Shown here in pieces: positions 1 to 9,347 of a DNA stretch of 64,000 nt. The first letter of the stretch is position 1; the number at the start of each line of letters is the position of its first letter. Source of the stretch: Sinorhizobium fredii USDA 257 (GTDB lineage Bacteria; Pseudomonadota; Alphaproteobacteria; Rhizobiales; Rhizobiaceae). The stretch lies in NCBI RefSeq assembly GCF_000265205.3, contig NC_018000.1, positions 2,232,001-2,296,000 on the forward strand, given 5' to 3'. The position numbers and the translations under genes were made by a program. The notes below the pieces were generated by a model, which did no database searches, was not told where the DNA came from, and was given only the letters and a program-made list of their open reading frames with translations.

Positions 1-1
1 C

Positions 2-703
2 TTCGTCATCGGCTTTCTGCTCGGCTACCCGGCCCTGCGCGTCCAGCATCACTTCCTGGCCTTCATCACGCTGGCCTTCAACGCTCTCGTGGTGCTCGTG
101 CTGCGCAACGAGGAATGGCTGACCGGCGGCACCTACGGCATCGTCGGCATTCCGCGGCCTGAGGTCCTCGGCTTGCCGACGCAGACGCCGCTGGCCTTCT
201 ACTTCTTCGTTCTTGCGCTCTTCGTGCTGATGGCGGCCGCCCTCTACGCCATCATCCGCTCGCCCTGGGGCCGCACCTTCAAGGCATTGAGGGAGAACCC
301 CATTCGCGCCAACAGCCTTGGCGTCGACATTCGCAAGACGACGCTTCTCGCCTTCGCCATCGGCTCCTCCTATGGCGGGCTTGCCGGCAGCCTCCTCGCA
401 CAGCTCACCCAGTTCATCGATCCGCATTCTTTCGGCCTGACCGTCTCGCTCAAGGTTCTGCTGATGGTCATAGTCGGCGGCGCCGGCTTCTTCTTCGGCC
501 CGATTCTGGGCGCGCTGCTGATCGTTCTCGCGCCGGAGTTCCTGCGCTTCACCGAGGGATACTACCTGATGATCTATGCCACGCTGGTCATCGTGCTGAT
601 GGTCTTCTGCCCGACCGGCCTGCTCGGACTGGTCGAGCGTGCCCGCACGGCCCTGAAGCTTAAGCAGAACCCGAATGCCACGACCTGGGAGGCAGGACGA
701 TGA
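2..703 (+). CDS. livM: Branched-chain amino acid-type ABC transporter permease, LivM family (5' end outside window)
   Basis: Inner-membrane permease of a HAAT-family (Liv-type) ABC importer. The reading frame is open from the first bases of the window and continues through the LTGGTYGI stretch, which matches the LivM family segment LTGG-GI. Several hydrophobic membrane segments follow, and the segment around residues RENPIRANSLGVD (about 295-335 bp) resembles the cytoplasmic EAA-type coupling loop. A GTG at 89 could be mistaken for the start, but family similarity continues upstream of it, so the gene is cut by the window edge. Its last codon overlaps the ATG of the downstream ATPase gene by 4 bases. 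The next metabolic genes suggest the substrate is quinate, shikimate or a related aromatic precursor rather than an amino acid; that is an inference from context. Confidence 0.88.
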   Translation, partial: FVIGFLLGYPALRVQHHFLAFITLAFNALVVLVLRNEEWLTGGTYGIVGIPRPEVLGLPTQTPLAFYFFVLALFVLMAAALYAIIRSPWGRTFKALRENPIRANSLGVDIRKTTLLAFAIGSSYGGLAGSLLAQLTQFIDPHSFGLTVSLKVLLMVIVGGAGFFFGPILGALLIVLAPEFLRFTEGYYLMIYATLVIVLMVFCPTGLLGLVERARTALKLKQNPNATTWEAGR

Positions 704-1443
704 CGCCGGTCCTTTCCGTACGCAATGTCAGCAAGTCCTTCGGGGGCCTGAGAGCCGTGGACGACGTGTCGTTCGATGTCCACCAGGGCGAGATCCTCGG
801 GCTGATCGGCCCGAACGGCAGCGGCAAGTCGACCCTCTTCAACTGCGTCCTCGGGCAACTGCCCGCCTCGACGGGAACCGTGCTGGTCGATGGCAAGGAG
901 GTCGCAGGCAAACGCCCCTGCGACCTCAACAAGCTCGGCGTCGGCCGCACCTTCCAGATGCTGCAGGTGTTTCCGGAGATGACGGTGCTCGACAACATCA
1001 TCCTGGCCGGCCAGGAGCACAAGGGCACGATGCTCTCGCGCCTCTTCGGCAAGCCGGATGCGGGCCTCACCGAGGAGGCCTTGAGGATGATCGACTTCTT
1101 TCGGCTTGGGCACCAGACCCACGCAAAGGCGGGATCGCTCTCCTATGGCCAGCAGAAGCTGCTCGACGCCGCCATGGCGTTCATGGCGGGACCGAAGCTG
1201 GTGATGCTCGACGAGCCGGCCGGCGGCGTCAACCTCACCATGCTCGCCGACCTGAAGGAGCGCCTGAAGGCCTTCAACCAGGAACGCGGCGCCACCTTCG
1301 TCGTCATCGAACACAACATGGAATTCGTGATGTCGCTCTGCACGCGCATCATCGTGCTGGCGAACGGCAGGATCATCGCCGAAGGCGACCCGGAAACGGT
1401 GCGCAACGATCCGACCGTCATCGAAGCCTATCTCGGAGGTTGA
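700..1443 (+). CDS. livG: ABC transporter ATP-binding protein, LivG family
   Basis: Cytoplasmic ATPase (247 residues) of the Liv-type importer. Walker A GPNGSGKST lies near residues 37-45, the ABC signature LSYGQQK near 147-153 and Walker B LVMLDEP near 167-173. The C-terminal IIVLANGRIIAEGDPETVRNDPTVIEAYLGG is typical of LivG. The start codon overlaps the livM stop (ATGA), giving translational coupling, and livF follows after 3 bases. Energises uptake together with LivF and the membrane pair LivH/LivM; LivH and the binding protein must lie upstream of the window. Confidence 0.93.
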   Translation: MTPVLSVRNVSKSFGGLRAVDDVSFDVHQGEILGLIGPNGSGKSTLFNCVLGQLPASTGTVLVDGKEVAGKRPCDLNKLGVGRTFQMLQVFPEMTVLDNIILAGQEHKGTMLSRLFGKPDAGLTEEALRMIDFFRLGHQTHAKAGSLSYGQQKLLDAAMAFMAGPKLVMLDEPAGGVNLTMLADLKERLKAFNQERGATFVVIEHNMEFVMSLCTRIIVLANGRIIAEGDPETVRNDPTVIEAYLGG

Positions 1444-1446
1444 GCC

Positions 1447-2166
1447 ATGCTGGAACTCAAGCAGGTCTATGGCGGCTACGGCAAAATGACGATCCTGAAC
1501 GGCACGTCCTTCAAGATCGACAAGGGTACGATCACCACGGTGATCGGTCCGAACGGGGCCGGCAAATCGACGGTCTTCAAGGCGATCTTCGGGCTCCTGA
1601 AGATCCGCTCGGGAACCGTGCTCCTGAACGGCGAGGACGTGACGTCCTTGCCGCCGGCGAAGATGCTCGCCAAGGGCGTCACCTATGTGCCCCAGGGACG
1701 CAACCTATTCCCGATGCTGTCGGTGCGCCATAATCTCGAGATCGGCGGCATTTCGTCCAATGATCAGTCGAGGATCGCACGGCGCATCGACGAGGTGATG
1801 GAGCAATTCCCGATCCTGAAGGAGAAGGCGAAGGAACAGGCGATCACGCTTTCGGGCGGCCAGCAGAAGCAGCTCGAGATCGCCCGTGCACTGCTGCTTG
1901 ATCCGTCGCTGATCCTCATCGACGAACCGTCGATCGGGCTCTCCCCGCAAATGATCAACGAGACCTTCCGCACGCTGATCCGGCTGCGTGACGAGGGCGT
2001 GACCATCCTGATGGTCGAGCAGAATGCCAAGGCGGCGCTCGCCATGTCCGACTACGGGCTCGTGCTCGAACAGGGCCGGAGCCGGATATACGACAAGGCC
2101 GACAAGCTGCTCGCCGATCCGCGCGTCGGCCAGCTCTTCCTCGGCGCCCATCTCGAGGAGGCGTGA
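1447..2166 (+). CDS. livF: ABC transporter ATP-binding protein, LivF family
   Basis: Second ATPase (239 residues) of the importer. Walker A GPNGAGKST, signature LSGGQQKQ, Walker B LILIDEPSIGLSP and a switch histidine-region glutamine (MVEQN) are all present, and YVPQGRNLFPMLSV is the usual LivF Q-loop segment. The gene starts 3 bases after livG, and its TGA is followed directly by the ATG of the aroE-like gene, so transporter and catabolic genes are one transcription unit. Role: hydrolyses ATP with LivG to drive import. Confidence 0.93.
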   Translation: MLELKQVYGGYGKMTILNGTSFKIDKGTITTVIGPNGAGKSTVFKAIFGLLKIRSGTVLLNGEDVTSLPPAKMLAKGVTYVPQGRNLFPMLSVRHNLEIGGISSNDQSRIARRIDEVMEQFPILKEKAKEQAITLSGGQQKQLEIARALLLDPSLILIDEPSIGLSPQMINETFRTLIRLRDEGVTILMVEQNAKAALAMSDYGLVLEQGRSRIYDKADKLLADPRVGQLFLGAHLEEA

Positions 2167-3000
2167 ATGCAGCCGGTCCCCGAGATTACCGGAAAGACCG
2201 TCTTCATTCCGCTGATCGGTCATCCGGTCGAGCAGGTGAAGTCGCCGGGGCCGGTGAACGCGTGGTTTTCCGACAATGATGTGGCTGCGGTGCTCATCCC
2301 GGTGGATATCCTGCCGGACAAGGTAGCATCTTTCCTCGACGCCATCCGCGGCACCGGGAACTGCCCCGGCCTTTCGGTGACGATGCCGCACAAGCAGGCG
2401 GCCTATGCCGGCGTGGACGCGCTGACGGATCGGGCCCGCCGGGCGGAGGCCGTCAACATCATCCACAGGAGGCCGGACGGCACACTCCTCGGCGACATGG
2501 TCGACGGGGAAGCGATGGTCGCGGCGCTGGCGAAGAACGGCGTCAGCGTTCGCGGCAAGTGTGTGCTGGTCGTCGGCGCCGGCGGCGCCGGAACGGCGAT
2601 CATCTACGCGCTTGCCGAGGCGGGAGCGGCAACCATCGTCGTCATCGAACGCGATCGGGCGAAATCGGACCGCCTGATCGGGCAGCTGCGCCGCGACTAT
2701 CCGCAGCTTCAGGCACAGGACTCCCTGCCGGACGACATCGACGTCGACATCGCCATCAATGCCTCGCCGGCAGGCATGAACGCCGCTGATCCCCATCCCT
2801 TTCCGCTGGAACGGCTGACGCAGGCGGAAATCATTGCCGACGCCGTGACGAAGCCGCCGGTAACCCCCTGGCTCGAAGAGGCTCGGCGCCGCGGCATAGC
2901 AATCCAGGCCGGCGCCGAGATGACCCTGGCGCAACTGCCGACGCAGATCGCCTTCTGGGGCCTCGACAAGGCCGGCCGGGACGACGGAAAGGGACGATGA
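2167..3000 (+). CDS. Shikimate/quinate dehydrogenase family protein (AroE paralogue)
   Basis: A 277-residue member of the shikimate dehydrogenase family. It has the substrate-binding segment SVTMPHKQ with the catalytic lysine, the Rossmann motif GAGGAGTA near residues 137-144, and the late ASPAGM segment. Family members interconvert 3-dehydroshikimate and shikimate, or quinate and dehydroquinate, with NAD(P). The location, joined without a gap to an ABC importer upstream and overlapping a 3-dehydroshikimate dehydratase downstream by 4 bases, points to a catabolic rather than biosynthetic role. The housekeeping aroE is normally elsewhere on the chromosome. Substrate (shikimate or quinate) and cofactor cannot be fixed from sequence alone. 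Confidence 0.85.
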   Translation: MQPVPEITGKTVFIPLIGHPVEQVKSPGPVNAWFSDNDVAAVLIPVDILPDKVASFLDAIRGTGNCPGLSVTMPHKQAAYAGVDALTDRARRAEAVNIIHRRPDGTLLGDMVDGEAMVAALAKNGVSVRGKCVLVVGAGGAGTAIIYALAEAGAATIVVIERDRAKSDRLIGQLRRDYPQLQAQDSLPDDIDVDIAINASPAGMNAADPHPFPLERLTQAEIIADAVTKPPVTPWLEEARRRGIAIQAGAEMTLAQLPTQIAFWGLDKAGRDDGKGR

Positions 3001-4886
3001 AGACCTCGATCGCAACAGTGTCGATCAGCGGCGAATTGCCGGACAAGCTCGCGGCGATTGCAGCGGCCGGCTTCGATGGCGTGGAAATCTTCGAGAACGA
3101 TTTTCTCGCCTTCGACGGCAGCCCCGCGGATGTCGGACGGATGGTGCGTGACCATGGCCTGGAAATCACTCTCTTCCAGCCGTTCCGCGACTTCGAAGGC
3201 ATGCCTGAACCGCACCGGACGCGCGTCTTCGACCGAGCCGAGCGCAAGTTCGACGTCATGCAGCAGCTCGGCACCGATCTCCTGTTGGTCTGCTCGAACG
3301 TCTCGCCGATCGCGCTCGGCGGCATCGACCGGGCGGCGGCCGATTTCCATGAACTCGGCGAACGCGCCGCCAAACGCGGCTTGCGTGTCGGCTATGAGGC
3401 GCTCGCCTGGGGCCGGCACATCTCGGATCACCGCGACGCCTGGGAGATCGTCCGGCGCGCCGATCATCCGAATATCGGCCTGATCCTCGACAGCTTCCAC
3501 ACGCTGTCGCGCAAGATCGAAGTGAATTCGATCCGCTCGATCCCCAAGGAGAAGATCTTCATCGTCCAGCTCGCCGATGCGCCGCTGATAGACATGGATC
3601 TGCTCTACTGGAGCCGCCATTTCCGCAACATGCCCGGCGAAGGCGACCTCCCGGTCAGCGAGTTCACGCGCGCAATTGCCGAAACCGGCTACGATGGTTA
3701 TTTCTCGCTGGAAATCTTCAACGATCAGTTCCGCGGCGGGGCCGCCAAACCGATTGCCGCCGATGGCCATCGATCGCTGGTCTATCTCGGCGATCAGGTG
3801 CGACGGCATCCGAGTGCAGGCTCTCTCACCGTTGCGCCGATGCCGGGGCGGGCTCCGGTCCAGCGAGTCGGCTTCGTCGAATTCGCGGCTGCCGACGACG
3901 ATGCCGCTGACCTGACCGCCATCCTGAGGACGCTGGGCTTCCGCAAGGCCGCTACGCACCGCTCGAAGAAAGTCGACGTTTACCAGCAGGCCGACATCCG
4001 CATTCTGATAAATACCGACGAAACCGGATTTGCCGGCTCCTCCTATGCCGTTCACGGCAGCTCCGCCTATGCAATGGGTGTCGTGGTCGACGACGCGAAG
4101 GAAACCATGGAACGCGCGCTGGCGCTCGACGCCGAGTCCTTCAGCCAGCCGGTCGCAAAGGGCGAGGTCGAGGTGCCGGCGATCCGCGGCGTCGGCGGCG
4201 GGCTCCTCTACCTGCTCGACGACAAGGGCGACCTCGGCCGCATCTGGGAGATCGACTTCGAGCCGTTCGAGGAGGAAGGCGCGGAGGAGGACGCCGGGCT
4301 CCGGAATATCGACCACGTCGCCCAGACGGTCGCCTACGAGGAAATGCCGACCTGGCTGTTGTTCTACACCTCGATCTTCGCGGCGGAGAAAACGCCGATG
4401 GTCGATATCATTGATCCTGCCGGGGTGGTGCGCAGCCAGGTCGTAGAGAATGCCGCAGGCACGCTGCGCCTGACACTCAACGGGGCGGAAAACCGCCGCA
4501 CGCTCGCGGGCCACTTCATCGCCGAGACGTTCGGCTCCGGGGTCCAGCATCTCGCCTTCCATACGGATGACATCTTCACAACCGCGGCGGCGCTCCGGCG
4601 GAACGGCTTCCGCCCGCTGCAGATCTCGCCCAACTATTACGACGATGTGGAGGCGCGCTTCGGCCTGGAGCCGGACATGACCGAGCGGCTGAAGGCGGAA
4701 AACATCCTCTATGATCGCGACGAGTACGGCGAATTTTTTCAGCTCTACAGCCCCACCTACGGCGAAGGCTTCTTCTTCGAGATCGTCGAGCGGCGCAGCT
4801 ATCGCGGCTATGGTGCGGTCAATGCCATCTTCCGCATCGCCGCGCTCAAGAAGCACCTCAGACCGGAGGGGCTGCCGAAGCAGTAG
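2997..4886 (+). CDS. Two-domain 3-dehydroshikimate dehydratase (sugar-isomerase-type domain fused to HPPD-like VOC domain)
   Basis: A 629-residue fusion. Residues 1 to about 270 are an AP-endonuclease/xylose-isomerase-like TIM barrel, with metal-ligand-type residues in segments such as VGYEALAW, LILDSFH and FSLEIFND. Residues about 290-629 form a 4-hydroxyphenylpyruvate-dioxygenase-like vicinal oxygen chelate module with candidate ligands in NIDHVAQT, HLAFHTDDI and FFFEIVERR. This architecture is that of the QsuB/QuiC dehydratases, which convert 3-dehydroshikimate to protocatechuate. In those proteins the barrel is the dehydratase, and the HPPD-like part has no established dioxygenase function. 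Last gene of the liv-aroE unit; it completes a pathway from imported shikimate or quinate to the beta-ketoadipate route. Confidence 0.87.
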   Translation: MKTSIATVSISGELPDKLAAIAAAGFDGVEIFENDFLAFDGSPADVGRMVRDHGLEITLFQPFRDFEGMPEPHRTRVFDRAERKFDVMQQLGTDLLLVCSNVSPIALGGIDRAAADFHELGERAAKRGLRVGYEALAWGRHISDHRDAWEIVRRADHPNIGLILDSFHTLSRKIEVNSIRSIPKEKIFIVQLADAPLIDMDLLYWSRHFRNMPGEGDLPVSEFTRAIAETGYDGYFSLEIFNDQFRGGAAKPIAADGHRSLVYLGDQVRRHPSAGSLTVAPMPGRAPVQRVGFVEFAAADDDAADLTAILRTLGFRKAATHRSKKVDVYQQADIRILINTDETGFAGSSYAVHGSSAYAMGVVVDDAKETMERALALDAESFSQPVAKGEVEVPAIRGVGGGLLYLLDDKGDLGRIWEIDFEPFEEEGAEEDAGLRNIDHVAQTVAYEEMPTWLLFYTSIFAAEKTPMVDIIDPAGVVRSQVVENAAGTLRLTLNGAENRRTLAGHFIAETFGSGVQHLAFHTDDIFTTAAALRRNGFRPLQISPNYYDDVEARFGLEPDMTERLKAENILYDRDEYGEFFQLYSPTYGEGFFFEIVERRSYRGYGAVNAIFRIAALKKHLRPEGLPKQ

Positions 4887-4950
4887 CGGGAGGGGAGATC
4901 CCCAGCACTCTTGAGAACGGCCTTAGTGATCGGCCAAGAGCCCACGCTGC

Positions 4951-5601
4951 CTATCCCGCATCGCGAGCGCTGGTCGACAGCAACCGCTCGCACATCACCG
5001 CCGCCTGGGTGCGGCTGACGACGCCGAGCTTCTTGAGGATTGCCGAGACGTGCACCTTCACGGTCTGCTCGGCGATGTCCATCTCGCCGGCGATCTGCTT
5101 GTTGAGCTTGCCCTCTATGATCTTCGTCAGAATGCGCAATTGCTGCGACGACAGCGAAGCGAGGCGGGCACTCATCGCCGCATCCGGATCGGCCGTTTCG
5201 GTGCCAAAGCGGGGCGGCGTCCAGATCTCGCCGTCGAGGATGGCGCGGATCGCGCTCGCCATTTCCGGCAGGTCCAGCGATTTCGGGATATAGCCGGAAG
5301 CGCCGAAGGTGATCGCCTTCTGGATCGTCGCCGCGTCCTGCCTTGCCGAAACGATCGCCACCGGAAGGGTCGGATAATGGGCATGCAGCAGGAACAGGCC
5401 GGCAAAACCCTCCGTGCCGGGCATGGTCAAATCGAGCAGGACGAGATCCACCTCATGCCGGTCGCTCGAGAGAACCTCCAGAACCTCGTCCACCGACCGG
5501 CAGGCGATCAGTTCGAGCTCCGGCAGCACTGCGACGAGAGCGCTGCGCAAGGCTGCCTGGACCATCGGATGGTCATCCGCGATGACGATGCGCGTGCTCA
5601 T
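4951..5601 (-). CDS. mctR: LuxR-type response regulator of the monocarboxylate system (MctR-like)
   Basis: A 216-residue regulator: receiver domain (IVIADDHPMVQAAL acidic pair, LVLLDLTMPG phosphoacceptor aspartate, conserved lysine in YIPKSLD) followed by a C-terminal NarL/LuxR helix-turn-helix (LSSQQLRILTKIIEGKLNKQIAGEM). The ATG at 5601 is chosen over an upstream in-frame ATG because a strong GGGGAGGAAG ribosome site precedes it and the receiver domain begins there. It overlaps the end of the sensor kinase gene by 29 bases. In Rhizobium leguminosarum, MctS/MctR activate the monocarboxylate permease gene mctP, and the permease is the next gene upstream here, so the same role is likely. Confidence 0.85.
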   Translation of the reverse strand: MSTRIVIADDHPMVQAALRSALVAVLPELELIACRSVDEVLEVLSSDRHEVDLVLLDLTMPGTEGFAGLFLLHAHYPTLPVAIVSARQDAATIQKAITFGASGYIPKSLDLPEMASAIRAILDGEIWTPPRFGTETADPDAAMSARLASLSSQQLRILTKIIEGKLNKQIAGEMDIAEQTVKVHVSAILKKLGVVSRTQAAVMCERLLSTSARDAG

Positions 5602-8600
5602 GTTCTTCCTCCCCCTGCAGCCCGGCGCCCTTGAGCAGGGCGACGGCATCCAGATATCGTCTCAAGGCGGCCGGCTTCACCGGCTTCGCCATGACTTCGC
5701 AGCCAAGCGCTTTCGCCTTTGCGCTGACCTCCTCGCTGCGGTCCGCGGTGATCACCAGGCCCCTGACCTCCCGGCCCCAGTGCTTGCGCAGCCCGTCCAG
5801 CACTTCGACGCCGGTCGTGCCGTCGAGATGGTAATCCACGAGCGCCAGATCTGGCACCAGGCCGTTGCAATTGGCAAGCGCCGTCCTCTCGTCGCTCGCA
5901 ACAATCGGCCGGTGTCCCCAGCGGGAGAGCAAGGCCGACAGGCCCTCCCGTATCGCCGCGTCATTGTCGACGCAGAGCACGGTAAGCGCGGCATGGTTCG
6001 CGATCGACGGCGTGGCGGTCTTTTCCGAAACGGCGACCGCCGCACCTTGCGCCGCGAGCGGAACGGTGACGATGAAGCAGGTTCCCTGGCCTGGCCGGGA
6101 GCGCACTTTTAAGGGAAGATCGAGCAAGCGGCAGATGCGCTCGACGATCGCTAGGCCGAGGCCGCTCCCCTTTTCCCGCTCCTCGCCCGTATCGAGCCGG
6201 CGGAACTCCTCGAAAATCTCCTTCTGGCGCTCCGGGGCAATGCCGATGCCGGTATCACGGACCTCGATGCGCAAGCCGTCCTTCCGCCGCCGGCACCCCA
6301 GCAGAACCCTTCCCCTAGGCGTGTAGCGTATGGCGTTCGAGAGAAGATTCTGCAGCACACGACGCAGGAGCTGCGGGTCGGTGCGGACGAAACGCGTCGA
6401 GGCAACCACCTTGAGCGTCAGGCCGCGCTGACGCGCAAGGGCGGAGAACTCGAGCTCGAGTTGGGCGAGAAGCGAGCCGACCGAAAAATCGACGGGCTGC
6501 GCCCGCACCGCACCGGAATCATAGGACGAGATGTCCAGCAGCTCGTCGAGCAGCCGCTCGGTCGATGAAAGTGCCGCCGCGGCGTTCTTCGCAAGCGCCC
6601 GCTCCTCTGTCCGCAGGTCCTTTTCGGCTTCGTCGGGCTTGAGGCGCAGGCTCTCGTCGAGCGCCGCCAGATAGAGCCGCGCCGCGTTCAGCGGCTGGAG
6701 CAGATCGTGGCTTGCCGCGGCGAGAAAGCGCGTCTTGCCGATATTGGCGCGCTCTGCCTCGGCCTTGGCCTGCTCGAGCGCCTGCGTCCGCTCCTGGACA
6801 CGCCGCTCCAGCTCCTCGTTGGCGCGGCGCAGGCCGGCCGCTGCCCGATGCCGCTCGGTCACATCCGTGTAGGTCGAGATATAGCCGCTCTCGGCCATAC
6901 GGTCGTAGGCGATCTCCAGCACCATGCCGTCCGGCCGCTTGCGCTCGTAGACATAGGGCCAGGATTGTCTGGCGAGATCCCGGTTGACGAGCAGGGCCTT
7001 GAGGTCCTCGCCGTCGTATTCGCCGCGCTCGCGGTTGAAGTCGACGAGGTCGGCGAGCGGCAGGCCGACGCGGATCAGGTCCTTCGGCAGGTCGAGCAGC
7101 GTAAGGAACCGGGCGTTCCACGCCTCAATGGCGAGGTCTGCGTCGAAGACGCAAATGCCCTGCGGCACGCTTTCAAGCGCCCCTTGCAAGAGCTTCCGGT
7201 TGAAATGCAGCGCCTGCGACGCCTCGTCCAGCATCCCCACGGCTGCCTTGCGCGACAGCGAACGGCTTTCGAGCGCCGCGGCCATCACCACGCGGGCCGA
7301 GGCCGCACCGAGCGCGCCGGCGATGAGGTTCTCGGTGAACCGCATCGCATCCACATCGGCAAGTCCGTCCTGTCGCGCGCGGCGCTGTTCCACGAAGTCA
7401 TCGAAGGCGGAAACGCTGCGCTCGGCTCCGACGAAGCGAGCGGCGAGCGTCTTCAGGTCGTCAAGCCGCGTGACGAGCGGCAATGAGGCGAGCGGCGGCG
7501 GCGCCGGGACCCCCTCGGCAAAGGCCTCCGCCTGGAGACGCTCGAGCGGCGAACGATCCGCCAGCAAGGACACGGCCGCAAAGACGGCGAGATTGGCACC
7601 CAGGCTCCAGAGCGTCGCATGCGAAATCGGATCGAGGCCGACGATGCCGAAGAGCGATTGCGGCCTGAGCCAGGCGAGCCCGAGTGGCCCGTTGGCGACC
7701 ACGGCGTCGACGGCGGGCACGAGCGGCGCAATCGAGGGGAGGAGCAGGGTGTAGATCCAGAAGGCGAAGCCGACGACAATGCCTGCGCCCGCCCCGGCGC
7801 TCTTGGCGCGCCGCCAAAGCAATCCTCCGAGAAAAGCGGGGCCGAACTGGGCGATCGCAACGAAGGACAGCAGGCCGATAACGGTCAGCGGATAGGCCTG
7901 ATCGACCAGGCGGTTCATCATGTAGGCGAGCAGCAGGATGGCCGCGACGGAGATCCGCCGCACCAAAAGCAGGGCCGAAGGCGACGGCCAGATTGCACCG
8001 CCGCGGCCAACGAGGCGCGAGCGCAACAGCAGGGGGACGATGACGTCGTTGCAGAGCATCGTGCTCAGTGCCACCGAGGCGACGATCACCATGCCGGTTG
8101 CCGCCGAGAAGCCGCCGAGAAAGGCGATCAGCGCCATCAGGGGGGCATCGGCGGCAAGCGGCAGCGAGATCACGAAGGTGTCCGGGTTTACCGTGTCGGC
8201 GAAACGGGCGATGCCGGCTATGGCGATCGGCACCATCAGGACGCTGAAGACGATGAGATAGGCGGGGTAGAGCCAGGCGGCGGCGCGCACCTGCGACAGC
8301 GATTTGTTCTCCACCACGGCGACATGAAACATGTGCGGCAGGCAGAGGAAGGAGATCGCGGCAATGATGGTGTTCGATATCCAAGTCGGATCGAAAAAGT
8401 CCGGCGCCAGCAAGGACCCCATGCGCGGATCCGCCTCGGCGCGGGCGACGAGGTCGCCGAGACCGTCGAACATGCGGAAGACAATGAACAGCGCCACGAT
8501 AACGAAGGCCGAAAGCTTGACCAGGCTTTCGAAGGCGATCGCCGCCATCAGGCCCCGATGGTGCTCGCTCGCATGGATGTGCCGAACGCCGAACATGATG

Positions 8601-9130
8601 GCGAAGAGCGCCATCGAGGCGGCTACGGCAAACGTGCTGTCGCCGCGGATCGGCCGGACGCCTTCGGGGGCGACGGCCGGCGCGGTCAGGATGTCGAAAC
8701 TGGTGCCGACCGCCTTCAGCTGCAGTGCTATATAGGGCAGCACGGCGAGCAGAGCCGCCATGGTGACGAGCGCGGCGAGTGCCTGGCTCTTGCCGTATCG
8801 CGCCGCGATGAAGTCGGCGATCGAGGTGATGTTCTGGCTCTTCGCGACCGTGACGATCCTGGCGATCAGCCGCTGCCCGAAGATCAGCACGAGAGTCGGG
8901 CCGACATAGATCGACAGGAAGTCGAAACCGCTCAGGGCGCGCCCGACCGAACCGTAGAAGCTCCAGGACGTGTTGTAGATGGCAAGCGTCAGCGCGTAGC
9001 CGAGTGCCGCCATCCACTCGGTGGGTACGGCCAAGCGCCGGCCCGCACCTCGCCGATCCGTCCACCAGGCGATCAGGAACAGGATGACGACATAGGCTGT
9101 AGAAACGGAGAGGACGACCCAACCGGGCAT
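5573..9130 (-). CDS. mctS: Hybrid sensor histidine kinase with N-terminal sodium:solute-symporter domain (MctS-like)
   Basis: A 1,185-residue membrane sensor. About the first 530 residues are a sodium:solute symporter-like bundle of 12-13 membrane segments. A PAS region follows (about 650-750), then a coiled linker, a HisKA box (AAASHDLLQPLNAARLY), an HATPase domain (DTGIGIAPE, GSGLGLAIVERI) and a C-terminal receiver (VDNDAAIRE, LVDYHLDG, MAKPVKP). This plan is shared with CbrA and MctS, where the transporter-like part is thought to sense or carry the substrate. GAGGTG precedes the ATG. It pairs with the separate regulator gene that overlaps its 3' end and lies downstream of mctP on the same strand. 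It probably senses pyruvate, lactate or related monocarboxylates; this is inferred from family and context. Confidence 0.88.
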   Translation of the reverse strand: MPGWVVLSVSTAYVVILFLIAWWTDRRGAGRRLAVPTEWMAALGYALTLAIYNTSWSFYGSVGRALSGFDFLSIYVGPTLVLIFGQRLIARIVTVAKSQNITSIADFIAARYGKSQALAALVTMAALLAVLPYIALQLKAVGTSFDILTAPAVAPEGVRPIRGDSTFAVAASMALFAIMFGVRHIHASEHHRGLMAAIAFESLVKLSAFVIVALFIVFRMFDGLGDLVARAEADPRMGSLLAPDFFDPTWISNTIIAAISFLCLPHMFHVAVVENKSLSQVRAAAWLYPAYLIVFSVLMVPIAIAGIARFADTVNPDTFVISLPLAADAPLMALIAFLGGFSAATGMVIVASVALSTMLCNDVIVPLLLRSRLVGRGGAIWPSPSALLLVRRISVAAILLLAYMMNRLVDQAYPLTVIGLLSFVAIAQFGPAFLGGLLWRRAKSAGAGAGIVVGFAFWIYTLLLPSIAPLVPAVDAVVANGPLGLAWLRPQSLFGIVGLDPISHATLWSLGANLAVFAAVSLLADRSPLERLQAEAFAEGVPAPPPLASLPLVTRLDDLKTLAARFVGAERSVSAFDDFVEQRRARQDGLADVDAMRFTENLIAGALGAASARVVMAAALESRSLSRKAAVGMLDEASQALHFNRKLLQGALESVPQGICVFDADLAIEAWNARFLTLLDLPKDLIRVGLPLADLVDFNRERGEYDGEDLKALLVNRDLARQSWPYVYERKRPDGMVLEIAYDRMAESGYISTYTDVTERHRAAAGLRRANEELERRVQERTQALEQAKAEAERANIGKTRFLAAASHDLLQPLNAARLYLAALDESLRLKPDEAEKDLRTEERALAKNAAAALSSTERLLDELLDISSYDSGAVRAQPVDFSVGSLLAQLELEFSALARQRGLTLKVVASTRFVRTDPQLLRRVLQNLLSNAIRYTPRGRVLLGCRRRKDGLRIEVRDTGIGIAPERQKEIFEEFRRLDTGEEREKGSGLGLAIVERICRLLDLPLKVRSRPGQGTCFIVTVPLAAQGAAVAVSEKTATPSIANHAALTVLCVDNDAAIREGLSALLSRWGHRPIVASDERTALANCNGLVPDLALVDYHLDGTTGVEVLDGLRKHWGREVRGLVITADRSEEVSAKAKALGCEVMAKPVKPAALRRYLDAVALLKGAGLQGEEEHEHAHRHRG

Positions 9131-9161
9131 GGCACCTCGTTGCCCAACTGCATGCCCCCAT

Positions 9162-9250
9162 AAGTCGCGACCGACTTAAGGACAAATCATGCAGCAATTC
9201 AAAGTGCTACAGCGCCTTGCGGGTCCGGTCAGACACGCGTCGCTGTAGCG
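9162..9250. repeat. RIME-like intergenic palindromic repeat, copy 1
   Basis: Rhizobial mosaic repeat between mctS and mctP. It contains the short palindrome around GTCGCGACCGACTTAAGG, then CATGCAGCAATTCAAAGTG, then a second palindrome GCTACAGCG...CGCTGTAGC. Four further copies are recognised in this window. The element is non-coding. Confidence 0.7.
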
Positions 9251-9347
9251 CGGCATACTCTTCGCCGCCGCTCTTGGTTCATTGCCATATCACCCGCCGA
9301 ATGGCAACGCGACGTGGAAGCCGGCACCGGCGAGGGAGCGATCGGCG

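Noticed and set aside
2709..4856. A 715-residue open frame antisense to the dehydratase gene, and many similar long antisense frames
   Set aside because: They are mirror frames of GC-rich genes, rich in R, A, H and D, with no ribosome site or family pattern, while the opposite strand encodes clear families.
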